From: Paralvinella palmiformis
Lineage: Eukaryota > Annelida > Polychaeta > Terebellida > Alvinellidae
Direction of reading: 5' to 3'
NCBI GenBank assembly: GCA_025642065.1
Contig: JAODUP010000127.1
Span: forward strand, 1,735,501-1,799,500
Length of the DNA: 64,000 nt
Part shown: one piece after another, positions 26,379 to 35,924 of the stretch
Layout of the letters: each line of letters opens with the position of its first letter
Numbering within the stretch: the first letter of the stretch is position 1
The notes under the pieces: generated by a model
The model's database searches: none
What the model was told of the DNA's origin: nothing
Seen by the model: the letters and a program-made list of their open reading frames with translations, nothing else
Made by a program: the position numbers and the translations under genes

Positions 26379-29300
26379 TACACACACCTACCTTTGAGTG
26401 TGTGTTCAGCAACACATCTCCCTACTGATCACTAACTGAAAGCTCACCCTATTAACAAAACAACCCACAGTTATATAGGTACAAATCGAACCACAACAGA
26501 CATTAACTAGCCCTTATTTTGTGTTCAGCTGATGTGGGCTATAGGTAAAAAACAAACTAGATGTATTAGAGTATGCTACCTTACAAGGCTAGGTAACTAA
26601 TTAGGATGCTGCATCATGCAGCCCAATGATGTTTGCACTAAAATCTAACAAACAAATGCTGATGACAAACAGCTGCATCCACTTGGAACATCAATCATAC
26701 AGATGGTTAAAAACAACATAGATCTACTTATTGTATTTGTATTATTCACCTGATGGCTAATGTTGGGATAGTCATTTAATTGCCATAATTATGATATGAA
26801 GAGGCAAATAATTTTGGTTACTCACTGGACATGAGTCACAAGTATAATCCAATGACTCACACACCATACAGGAAACTCTTATACAAACTGTGGCATATTT
26901 TAAAGAATCACAAGAAAACATTCACCTGAGATTTACCTGGTGCTACCTGCTGACATCAGTAACAGACGTCTAGTTCACAATTTCCCTATGGCACCAATTA
27001 CTTACAAGGGATTAAAGACGATTGGTTTACTTAATTTCCTTGGTGTCAAAACATCTTCAACAGGCTAAGGTAAACAAAGATAGGACTTAAATTACCAAAC
27101 ACTAATATTTTTAATAACAAAGCATAGCCATAGGTATCCCACCAATTAATGGCCATTACAAGCCCACACTCCTGACTGGGAAGATGCGCACCTGTCTTAA
27201 TAACCACCAGCAGAAAACGCAGTGCACAGTTCTGTCACAACGCCATGACATCACATTGCCAGAACTATTTATAATAACATAAGATCAGGAAACTATTCAT
27301 TTGTCCGAAGGTGCAAAGTTTTGTCACTGAATGAGAATTCTAGCATTCTTAAATATACTGGCTCATTAAGATCACTTAGGAGATACAGAGACTGGGCAAT
27401 TAAGGCTGGAACGGCGACACTCTAAACAGAGTCAATTGTTTTATGTGTCACTCTAAAAGCCCCACCCATACTGGCTAAGTACCTCCCCTCACAGCCAGCC
27501 CACAGCATTCCAAATCTAGACAATGCCCGGGTGACATCCCTAACCATCCTCAGGCTTAACATGGGTCTTACCCGGACAATAGAAAACAGTCCACTGTCCC
27601 TGTAATAACTAGACATACCTGCTGAGATGGGTAAAGCCAAGGGTCTCCCAGGGGTGGAAGGCATTCCCCAATTTGAATTAATCCCAGGAGACCATTAGTG
27701 TAATTACAGCGATTATGAAGATAAAACCTGATTTATTGGTACACTATGGAACATTATCCAAACTTTATCAGTTTAATAAACTGATTATGCTAGTTAAATA
27801 TTTAACAGCAGCCAACATAAGCCATACATATTATAAGTGCACATTTGCCGAGCATTGGTGCCAACAATTTTAGAGAAAGTCACTGAACCAACAGAAACAG
27901 GCCAACTGTCCCAAAAAGACATAAAGCACTACCAAACAAGGTATCCATTGTGATAACTAACCGGTATATATATATATATATATACACACACTGAATACTG
28001 CCTGGATTGAACAATGCTTCCAGGAATCAGTATCACCAACATAAAGTATATATACTTTCTTAAAAGATGCTGGCCCGGTGCCAACACAGACACACATCGG
28101 GTTCACTGTATGTCTGTTGACAACCAAACCTCCAGCACACAATACCTCACAATCCTAGAATTCTGACCGGAACAAAAGAGATGCTTTTCTTGTTAAGTTT
28201 GAATACTCTATTCCTTAAGGCTGGTCATAGTTGAGTGCTTCCTTGACCTTTTAAGTCATTCACCCATATATATATATATATTTGCCTGTAAAGGCGCTGG
28301 ACACTGTGCAGTTGTAACCTGAACACTTTAAGGTGCAGCTTCCTGGCTCTGGCCAATAAAATAACGCATTATAGAAGCTAAGAAGGGAAATATCCCAGTG
28401 AAGTGTTCAGTTATTTCTAGACAGATGCCACAGTATACACGAGGTATGCAGCTATAGGTGCTTAGCATTACCTGCATTTTGGACGTGACATTAGGCTGTA
28501 TGACATTTAAAATGCAAGTACAAGAATGTGCAATTAGTTGTTAACTTCTGCTTTATAGCAACACCATCTAAACCTAGTGCTGAACCCAAAATACCAAAGG
28601 TGCCGTTGAAAACCTTATATTCTAGCTATACTTAATACTAGTACTGGGTAGAATAATTATAATGGTAGGTCTAGTGGAAGCAGTTGTTAATGTAATAATG
28701 CTTAATCCTAAATATCAAAATAACTACATATATTGATATAATCAATATACGGTTTAACATTAAATCATAATTCGTTGTATTCGTTTCAAGATAAAACTAT
28801 TAACAGAAAATAATACGACCGGCTATTCCATAATTTCTTTACGATAATGGTAAAATATCAAATTATACTGATCCATAAATAGGATAATGTACAATTGATT
28901 CTCAGATAAAATTATATATGTCTACCATAATTATATCATGTAAACTAAAAGGTTAATATTAACACATGGTCACCGATGACTCACGACGTTTCCCATCACG
29001 CCCTAATCAATGGGCTATGGACGCACCGAGCGCAACGAATTTACACAGTTAGCAACAACCTCACCAACAACCCCCGGTAGTTAATGATAACAAACATAAC
29101 TTATTTAGAACGCACACTCATTAAACGCACGAATGAAGAGAAGCTATAAACAATTAGTAACACACCAGAAAGATATATTTGGTTGTGATGTTCAAGTTCG
29201 ATCAAATAACTGGCACCGAAACGCGCTAAATTGTCACCGGGTTACGGCAACTCAACTGCGTCTCTCCCAGTTCTCAGGTGCGCGTCAATTCACCTGAACG

Positions 29301-29411
29301 AATGGCGAAAAGTATTCGCTACCTGACCATAAATAAACGACATTTGCCCAACAATTAACGCAAGAAAAAAACTTACCAGGGTGAAAATCCATTCGGGTAT
29401 ATCCGAGACAT
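946..29411 (-). CDS. USP53/54: USP53/54-family ubiquitin carboxyl-terminal hydrolase, 5' part of gene (continues past left edge)
   Basis: Four minus-strand coding exons were joined by eye: 29377-29411, 23378-23633, 5573-5668 and 946-1080 (522 nt, 174 codons, all phases agree). The start ATG at 29409-29411 has an in-frame TAA just upstream. The first 72 residues or so are not recognisable. The Cys box follows ([19 protein letters not shown]), then [13 protein letters not shown], then CIFCALK, then [14 protein letters not shown]. This order and spacing are those of the N-terminal half of the peptidase C19 domain of USP53/USP54 (Drosophila echinus is the insect relative). The family acts on ubiquitin, and in vertebrates is tied to cell junctions and hearing; its members were long listed as inactive and later reported to cleave K63-linked chains. 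The His-box half and the long tail lie outside the window, so activity cannot be judged. Family assignment is secure; USP53 versus USP54 cannot be separated because the duplication is vertebrate. Confidence 0.92.
1780..1852. repeat. Compound microsatellite (CA)n(TA)n(TTA)n
   Basis: Uninterrupted CA, then TA, then ATT repeats. Another (TA)n lies at about 1936-1964. Confidence 0.95.
2693..2733. repeat. (GT)20 microsatellite
   Basis: A pure run of GT dinucleotides; alternating purine-pyrimidine. Confidence 0.95.
3471..3700 (+). mobile_element. tRNA-derived SINE with a perfect 17 bp target-site duplication
   Basis: The body at 3488-3683 begins with a tRNA-like head: box A region GTGGTCTAGCGGTAGCGTGC, box B GTTCGAATCCC. 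A unique middle (TTTGACTTCGCTTCATTACC) and a TGTGCACAAAAGTGGC segment follow, then a (ATC)n tail. Both sides carry ctttacacgtgtaactt (3471-3487 and 3684-3700), so target-primed insertion is clear and fairly recent. Confidence 0.92.
4372..4454. repeat. 23 bp minisatellite, 3.6 copies
   Basis: Three exact units of cactgtgacagtaacccgcca plus ga (4372-4394, 4395-4417, 4418-4440), then a partial unit to 4454. Each unit carries the small palindrome ACTGTgACAGT. Confidence 0.95.
5393..5450 (+). repeat. Possible fragment of a molluscan dispersed repeat
   Basis: GGATGGATGAAGGCTGTTTA followed by ACGACACATCGGCACAA resembles the GTTTAACGACACC-type repeat common in molluscs. This rests on memory of such repeats only. 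Confidence 0.35.
5573..5668 (-). CDS. USP53/54: USP53/54 exon 3
   Basis: 96 nt, 32 codons, phase 0 at both ends, acceptor ctgttacag, donor gtaagaaa. Residues [15 protein letters not shown] then SCIFCALK match the segment after the Cys box in USP53/54. It lies 17.7 kb from exon 2, so it is easy to miss in automatic annotation. Confidence 0.93.
6062..6301. repeat. Paired homopolymers: C14 and G14
   Basis: A run of 14 C at 6062-6075 and a run of 14 G at 6288-6301 on the same strand. Confidence 0.9.
9801..9844. repeat. G11 run followed by a (CG)n/(GT)n Z-DNA-type tract
   Basis: Positions 9801-9811 are all G. Then 9811-9844 alternate purine and pyrimidine without a break, with a (CG)9-type core. 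Confidence 0.9.
11518..11660. repeat. Two (TA)n microsatellites
   Basis: (TA)n at about 11518-11548 and 11638-11660, separated by about 90 bp of unique sequence. Confidence 0.9.
16508..16549. repeat. (GT)n/(CG)n tract
   Basis: GT repeats run into gcgagcgcgcgcg and gtgtgt; nearly continuous purine-pyrimidine alternation broken at 'ga'. Confidence 0.85.
20471..20741 (-). mobile_element. hAT5-like MITE, copy 1
   Basis: 271 bp bounded by CAGGGTT and AACCCTG, with subterminal inverted motifs TTCCAGGACTTTCC. Direct repeat agaaa is adjacent on both sides (20466-20470, 20742-20746). No coding capacity. Reverse orientation of the element at 34337. A 5 bp duplication and CAGGG ends fit hAT5-type non-autonomous elements; the superfamily call is inference. 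Confidence 0.8.
23378..23633 (-). CDS. USP53/54: USP53/54 exon 2 (Cys box)
   Basis: 256 nt between acceptor tttttcag and donor gtaggtgt. It encodes a polar, weakly conserved N-terminus and ends in [18 protein letters not shown], the catalytic-cysteine box. Asp-Asn replaces the Gln-Asn of the usual GQNSC form just before Asn-Cys; the Cys itself is kept. It ends in phase 0, exactly where the vertebrate genes have an intron after NSAVQ. Confidence 0.93.
23634..29376. other. USP53/54 intron 1
   Basis: 5.7 kb between the start-codon exon and the Cys-box exon. (TA)n and poly-C/poly-G runs; nothing coding recognised. A stretch at about 27.4-27.7 kb is richer in GC and carries an 80-codon minus-strand ORF of no recognisable family. 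Confidence 0.75.
26343..26376. repeat. (TA)n microsatellite
   Basis: A pure TA run; similar shorter runs at 27964-27984 and 28265-28281. Confidence 0.9.
29377..29411 (-). CDS. USP53/54: USP53/54 exon 1 (start codon exon)
   Basis: Reads [11 protein letters not shown] plus two bases (phase 2), ending at a strong donor (CCCTG then gtaagttt). The phase matches the one leftover base of the next exon. An in-frame TAA lies 9 nt upstream of the ATG, which supports this start. The 5' UTR continues upward from 29412. Confidence 0.75.
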
Positions 29412-29600
29412 CGGGTAAATTTAATCCCGATGTGTTTCCTACATGGGGAGAGCGATAATTTGGGAGAATTCCAAGCGTCTAATATTAATGTTGACACCTG
29501 AACAGGTAACAGTCTCCACGTTGTTGTGTGATTGGCCAAACATGGTCGTGACGTCACATAGCAGGTCGCGCATGAATATTAGAACTGTTGACTATTTTGT
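29412..29600 (-). promoter_or_regulatory. Probable promoter/5' UTR of the USP53/54 gene, possibly bidirectional
   Basis: The interval directly upstream of the start ATG holds a palindromic full CRE/ATF site (TGACGTCA, 29549-29556) and a CCAAT box (CCAAT on the minus strand, 29531-29535). CpG dinucleotides are visibly more frequent at about 28.97-29.58 kb than in the surrounding sequence. The RASSF gene starts on the other strand about 6.5 kb away, so shared control is possible. The transcription start is not determined. Confidence 0.5.
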
Positions 29601-30718
29601 TTTGCGTGGCCTACTTTGGGTTGTTATCGTTAACTTTCTCATGTAACAAACACACATTAATTGCAAACTCATTATAGTTAGGCATATGGCATACGGATTT
29701 TCTGGCATGCTCCAACATGCATACATAATTTCAAGTCATATTTCAGGTATCAAAAAGGGAAAAGTAAATCGTCACTGCCGCGTACTCAGAAGGAGTACTG
29801 AGTAACAGGGCACTTCCGCATTTCCTTAGACTTGCTAAAATGATTTCTTACCGATAAATATTTTCTACACATTCTATTTATTCTTTCATTGTCCGAAATT
29901 TCACTATCATATGTGCAGAATTACCGCTTTATTTAGGTAGGTATGTCAAAAACTCAGAGCATTTTATATTTATCATTCGGTCCCTAATTTCTGTCTTTGA
30001 CTCGGGAGTCTTGGTCAGGTTTAGATCTAGATTCTAGATCTAGTCAATAGTGAAGTTCTTTTTATATTATAAATTATTTGGCTCTAGATGACAGTAGTAG
30101 ATCTAGTATTAGTAATGAGTAATATCTTTTACACCCCACCTTATACTTATATATATTTAATTACTGTGGCATTTAATGCTGCATTTTACTCTATTACGAC
30201 GATATCGTAGATACAAAGTAACAAACATGCAGTTATGAAATGGGATTATTAAAATCTCTATCTATAATATACCATGAATATGATACTGGCATAATCACAT
30301 GGTGATGATAGTCTACATAGATGCAGAAACATGCATTTCCCATATACAGACATGTACAATATACAAAATGAGACATAAGTCAAAGGAAATTCTGGATTGT
30401 ACATTGTCACTACATTCCAAGATTTCCTTCCAGTAAACTAATATTGAGAAAATGGCCAAGTGATAGTTAATTCTTTTGGATTTTTCAATAACCATATTAC
30501 TATTATTAGCTGTGATGAAGCTGAAAAATTCAATAGTACAATTATTTAAAATAATAAAAAAGTAGATTCACTGATTAGATTATATATAGATGTAGATTGC
30601 GATTCATTTCATCGACCCATGTCTAAACTATATGCATAATATTTGAAGAAATCAAGCATTAAGAGACATTTTGGGGGGTATTTTTGGTGTGATTGTCGCC
30701 AACAACTCCAGCAGAGTA

Positions 30719-30800
30719 TTTGGAATTGATAAATTTGATTTGGAATTGACTAAATGGAATCAATTGGAATTGAAAAAATGAAATTGACCCCATGTCTGAT
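30719..30800. repeat. GGAATTGA-rich dispersed repeat, copy 1
   Basis: Repeated ttggaattga motifs end in AATTGACCCCATGTCTG, also the end of the repeat at 38455-38612. Confidence 0.7.
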
Positions 30801-31073
30801 GATAACTAGCTTCTGTTTAATTAACTCTGATAATAAGATGTAACTGTGCCATAAAAATGTAATGTTTCTTTGAACATTTTCATAGTTTAGCAAGGAATGT
30901 GAATTCAGGTATAATGAAACTGGTTTGTTCAAAATTATTTGCAATTATATAAATCTATCTATTAATTCTGTAGTTGTGTTAATAAACATGTTAACTTATT
31001 AACACTTGACTGTCTATTTTGTTATTGTGCTCAGTGCTAAGGTAAAATCACTAAAAGATAACCTGGAAATTCA

Positions 31074-31220
31074 GTGAGTAAGTGAGTGTTTTATATCTGT
31101 GGCACTGGTCGCACTTAAGACATATATAGCTGAGGAGTGACACAAACACAAGTAACACGAAGATTTGTACCCCGACCTCTGAAATATGACAGTCCAGTGA
31201 GCTGTCAAGTGCATTCTTTC
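31074..31220 (+). repeat. Possible fragment of a molluscan SINE
   Basis: The run AGTGAGTAAGTGAGTGTTTT followed by a weak match to the 'gtgagtgagtttagttttac' family of gastropod and bivalve repeats. Low certainty. Confidence 0.3.
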
Positions 31221-34200
31221 TGCAACAGGTGGTCTACTGCCAGATTGTTATACTTCCTAAAAGGGTTGAGTCATTATCTTCAATTCATTCATGTGACAGT
31301 GACATTATACTGATTAACCTTCGATATTGTTGTGGGTCAAGAAATTTTATTACTAAGATTAGACTGGAAAAACTGAACTTTTGTTGGATGATACTCAGGC
31401 ATGTATGTGTGTGTCATATGTGTAACTAATACACCATCAAAGATCCAGAGTATGGCTTATTTCAAATTACAGCCAAATACATATATGTATTAATAGCCAT
31501 GCACAGTTATGAATGAATTTCTATGAAATATAACAATGGTGTATTATTTTTCGTATTCATTTCCCAATTTGATGTGGTTGTTTTATCTATGATTTTTGTT
31601 TTTCTAATAATACATAGGGCTCTGACTGAAATGAAAATGCTTACATCATGAATTCTATGCCCTTGCAGAATAATGTCAGAAGAGGGTGGCATCATTTCTG
31701 ATTCAGGATATGTTATGCTCCTGAAACATGGATAATCCTATAAAGCATAAACACTCATTTTCAGTTTTGCCCCAAGGTGAAATACTCTTACAAGAAGGTG
31801 GTTTTAAAATTTGGTATTTAGTGTCACTAGAAGAATGTTCTATGTTAAACTATTATAAAACTTTCATTTATTGAAGTATCATGGATATTATCTTTAACTC
31901 TAGCCTAAGCCTACCACTGATCATTTAACTGCTTTGCTTTTATTAAATAGGTCAAAGCAGTTACGAAGCTGGGTCATCCCTGAAAAGGTTTGACGTACGA
32001 CAAAGAATCAATTTTCAATTCTGATTCTTGTGTTCAGTCACAATCAAAAGTAATAAGACAATCATAGAAACACAGAAGGAAACATTAAGTTGTGCATGTG
32101 TTTTCTTTTGTTGATTTAAGGTGCTATATAAAATTTAAATTCTATTATTATATCACCATGTATTCTTTTTGCAAAATAGCCCAGAGATCACAATAGGTGA
32201 ACTAGTCCCAGTTATTTGAGATGACTGTTTTATTCAAATAATGCTACATGGGTCATGAACCTTTTCATCCAGAATAAGTTATCTCTCTGGGAGGAGTACA
32301 GGCTAATTTGTATGATGAATGGATAAATGTATAGGTCGTGGGGAATGATGCATGCTTCCTTTGATAACTACTGGTCTTAAATGAGACTGTTTCTCCCAGA
32401 TCTCACATGATTATGGTCGAAAACAAAGTAAGCAGTCTTAATTATTAGACAAGCTATATTTCATTAGAAACACAAATTAATGGTTAAAACCCTTGAGAGC
32501 ACCATCTTATATGTTAACACACATACACATGGCTGAAGGTAAAAATTGATGTGCTTTGCTATCACTGCTGATATTATTACTGATTCGATCACTGTAGAAC
32601 AAATGCAATGATAAAAGCCTTGTGTGGAGATAACATGCAATTGTGTAATATGCTACTGGTTAAAATTGTCCCATATGGAGAAACAAGACGTCGCATCTGT
32701 GATTCTTGACCTTCAACGAGCTTTAAATGTTATATGTAAAATTTAATTAGAGAAAGTTAATTGAATTATTTGATGGAAATAGTGTGATTAAGAATGATTG
32801 TTGCTTGCAAATTAAATGCCCAATAGTAAAAGTATGAACTGACTAGAGCCTGTCAATATCCACGGATAGATTTAAAGTAATTTATTTTTAACAAATATTT
32901 AAGGGATTACAGCGTCTTACATTATTGCAGTACGTTTTCGGTACGGTCACCACCTGAAATCTGATGGCAAACCACTTGGTGTGTGTATTGAAAGTGTCCT
33001 TGAAAAAGTACAGAATTATTCCAGAATTTTATTATTAGCTGAAGATTAATAACCATGGTGTACAAAGTGTTATATTTAATTTTAAAAACAAATACAAATA
33101 ATGCTGTTCATTATGCAGTCCAGAATATACGTCAGTCATTGGTGAATGTTGTACAAGAGTGTCTACAGTAAGACACTAACTTGCCTTGATCTCTTCTCAA
33201 ACAAAGTGTGACGTTCTTGCTGGTAGTCTGGTCAGGCCATTTCTGTATGTTTTATATTGGCGTGTCTTTGTGTCTCCATCCTGTGTCCTACTTGTATCGT
33301 GTAAGTGACCTCGTGATATGTCTTTGGTGCATTTTAGCCTTAATGTTTTTGATTGGCTGATTGTTTTATTTTGTTTATATTGCAGGTTATTTTACATGTG
33401 AGTGACTGCCCTATGTTTAGCCAATCTCTGGATGGATGATGTTCAGTCACAGATCACTCACTAAGGGTGCTAAAAAAGTGACGTCGCAGACACCAGAACT
33501 GAAAAAGTTAGTAGTTCAGTTTTTCTTTTCTTGTACTAGTTTATTATTTATCATGAAATACAGCAAAAGAAGTAATTGTTCATACTGTTTGAAGTGCTGG
33601 ATTTTCCTTGGTGGTACTTCAGGATATGTAGCACACATATGTTTCAGTTGTGTATTTCTTCTATTGATAATGATTTGGCTATCACAGTTTTCACGATACC
33701 ATTTTTTTTTAAGGCATTCACTAACTTTTGGAGACAGTAATAACAGCACATGATTAGAAAAAAGAGATTTTAAATTATCATGGTGTTTTTTATTTTGGTT
33801 TATAAATATAAATTATATCATGAGGAATAACGATTAGGCTCTTAAGTTAAGGTCAGGTAGTGTGTGTGTCATCTAGAATTGGTGACAGGTGTATCATGGG
33901 AAAATTACATCAGATTGTGATTTGATTTGGTGCTTGGATAAGGTTATTACTTGCTGAATTAAGTGTTTTTGTGAATTATTTGTATCAATTAAGCATACAG
34001 ACTTAGTCAACTGGTCAGTGCATTATACAATGTATAGTATTACTAATACAGTGTTGCAATGAACAGGTATTATTAAATCTGTTACACTCGATATAATTGT
34101 GATTTTTAGAGTAATGATTGAACTTTTTATTGAAACAGTTTTTTAATAAATTTAATAAAGGTTTTTTTCTATATGATTATAAATTATAATTATGTGGAGA

Positions 34201-34336
34201 AAAATGTTTACATGATAACATAAATGTTAATTTTAATTAACAGTGTTAATGATGTCTTTGTAAAAACTGCCAACCCCGTGTGCATGTGTGTGATATCCCT
34301 ACTAACATATACTATCCTCATTGCCAGTTTATTGTA

Positions 34337-34591
34337 CAGGGTTTGCACAGGTTCTTGAAAACCTGGAAAGTCCTGAAATTTGAAAATTTGGATTCCAGGC
34401 CTGGAAAGTCCTGGAATTTGGACATATATATCTATATTTCTAATCATAAGCGTACAGGAATTCAGTCATTACACTTCTTCCGAAATATGGGTGTATCTTT
34501 GCGCGTTAAAAGTTTGCGAATTCATTGAAAAGGTCCTTGAATTTGAAAGTCTTGGAATCTAAGATGTACGTCAAAATGTGTATGAACCCTC
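34337..34591 (+). mobile_element. hAT5-like MITE, copy 2
   Basis: 255 bp, opposite orientation to the copy at 20471, sharing AAGTCCTGGAATTTGGAC, CATAAGCGTACAGGAATTC and the interior up to TTTGCGCGTTAAAAGTTTG. Flanked by ttgta (34332-34336, 34592-34596). The right terminal base is mutated (AACCCTC). Confidence 0.8.
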
Positions 34592-35902
34592 TTGTATTAT
34601 CATAATGGAAACAAAGTTTGTGAGGTGTATACATTCAAACATTATGATTTTAGTCTCTAAATTATAAGTTATATAGCATTATTCACACAAAACTGTAATG
34701 CTTATGATATTTTCTATTATATTTTGTTGTTTTATTTAATTTGAGTCATATGAAAGAACATGTCTAATAACAATTGACTGAAGATGTATTATGTCATTTG
34801 AAGGAACATGTATTATCCAGAATCTTTCTGCAGTGTAAATTTATGTTAATTTTGAGGGCTATTTTTGTGTGCCTAACATAATTTTAGCTATTATAACACC
34901 AATACCATCTTGGTAGACATTTAGTCTGAGATACTAAGTTTAATTACTAGTGTTGCCTTTAAAGTCTGAGTAATGGATCATTGGCTGAAAAGTCTCATTA
35001 GCACATAGCTCACAGTAGTTAGAAACAAGGTGGTGTAAAGTATCTCAGATGAGCACTAAAATACAAGTAATTGCTTATATCCAGTGAATAAAACTCTAAA
35101 AATTGCCTGAACATTTTAGTAGAGTATTGCCACAAAAATCAAGAAAATAAATTCACACCAATTTAAATAACTGTATTCATGCTCTGACTAGATGTATTAG
35201 TTCCCTGTCCTTTACATAACGATGTTGCTGATAAATTAATGATAAGATTGGATCAGTGGAGCACATATAACTGTATCTCGGGGCCATGTAAGTTGTAACA
35301 GATTAGTTGCCAAGTCAGAAGGGTATTTAAAACGTAGCAATAGATTCTCTATAATTGATTATTGGTAAGTGACTGTTAGATAAAGGGTTGGTGTATATAT
35401 TGTTTTCAGATCTTTTTTAAATCGTAGATATAGTAAAGTACATTGCTGTAAGTGTAAGTGAAGGCAATCTTAGTATGTTAAAATAACAAAATATTCAACA
35501 GAATTTTGTGATGCCAAAAAATTTAAATAAGCCAAATTTATGCAATTTGTCACCAGAAAAGCCAGGCTAAAACCCTGAGTCCTATACAAGATTTGTAATG
35601 ATTAATAATGATAATATTACTTTAACATACAATCCATAATCAAGTCATCATAATGTTGTAGCCATTCAGCAGAAGTTTAACAAATACAATAACAGATTAG
35701 GAACCAGGATGTTGTTAAGCCATTTTGTTCAATTACATATAATTATTGACCCCAGTAATTTAGAAAATATAAACCAGGTCAAGTATTATGTTGAACTGAG
35801 GAATAATCATAAAGTGAAGTTTACAACATTAAAAAAGTGGATGCACCACTGCACTGATCCATTAATTGTATTATCTCTGTCGCACAGTAGAAGTTGCAGA
35901 TT

Positions 35903-35924
35903 ATGGATCACGACAAGCTCATTG
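35903..35924 (+). CDS. RASSF2/4: RASSF2/4 tentative first coding exon
   Basis: ATG GAT CAC GAC AAG CTC ATT G would encode MDHDKLI and end in phase 1 at gtgtag. The phase suits the two leftover bases of the next exon, and vertebrate RASSF2 also starts with MD. The donor is poor and there is no other support. Confidence 0.3.

Larger units (their letters stand above)
29601..35902. other. Divergent intergenic region / possible 5' intron of RASSF2/4
   Basis: AT-rich. It contains the second hAT5-like MITE and one GGAATTGA repeat. A 5' UTR exon of RASSF2/4 may lie near the 29.6-30 kb end (an AG-gtaggtatg donor-like site at about 29938), but this is unsupported. Confidence 0.5.

Noticed and set aside
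27422..27664. Minus-strand 80-codon ORF in a GC-richer stretch
   Set aside because: No conserved motif, no good splice pair, not needed for the USP frame.
33436..33753. 105-codon plus-strand ORF with hydrophobic runs
   Set aside because: T-rich sequence gives apparent membrane-like segments; the opposite strand is also open and no family fits.
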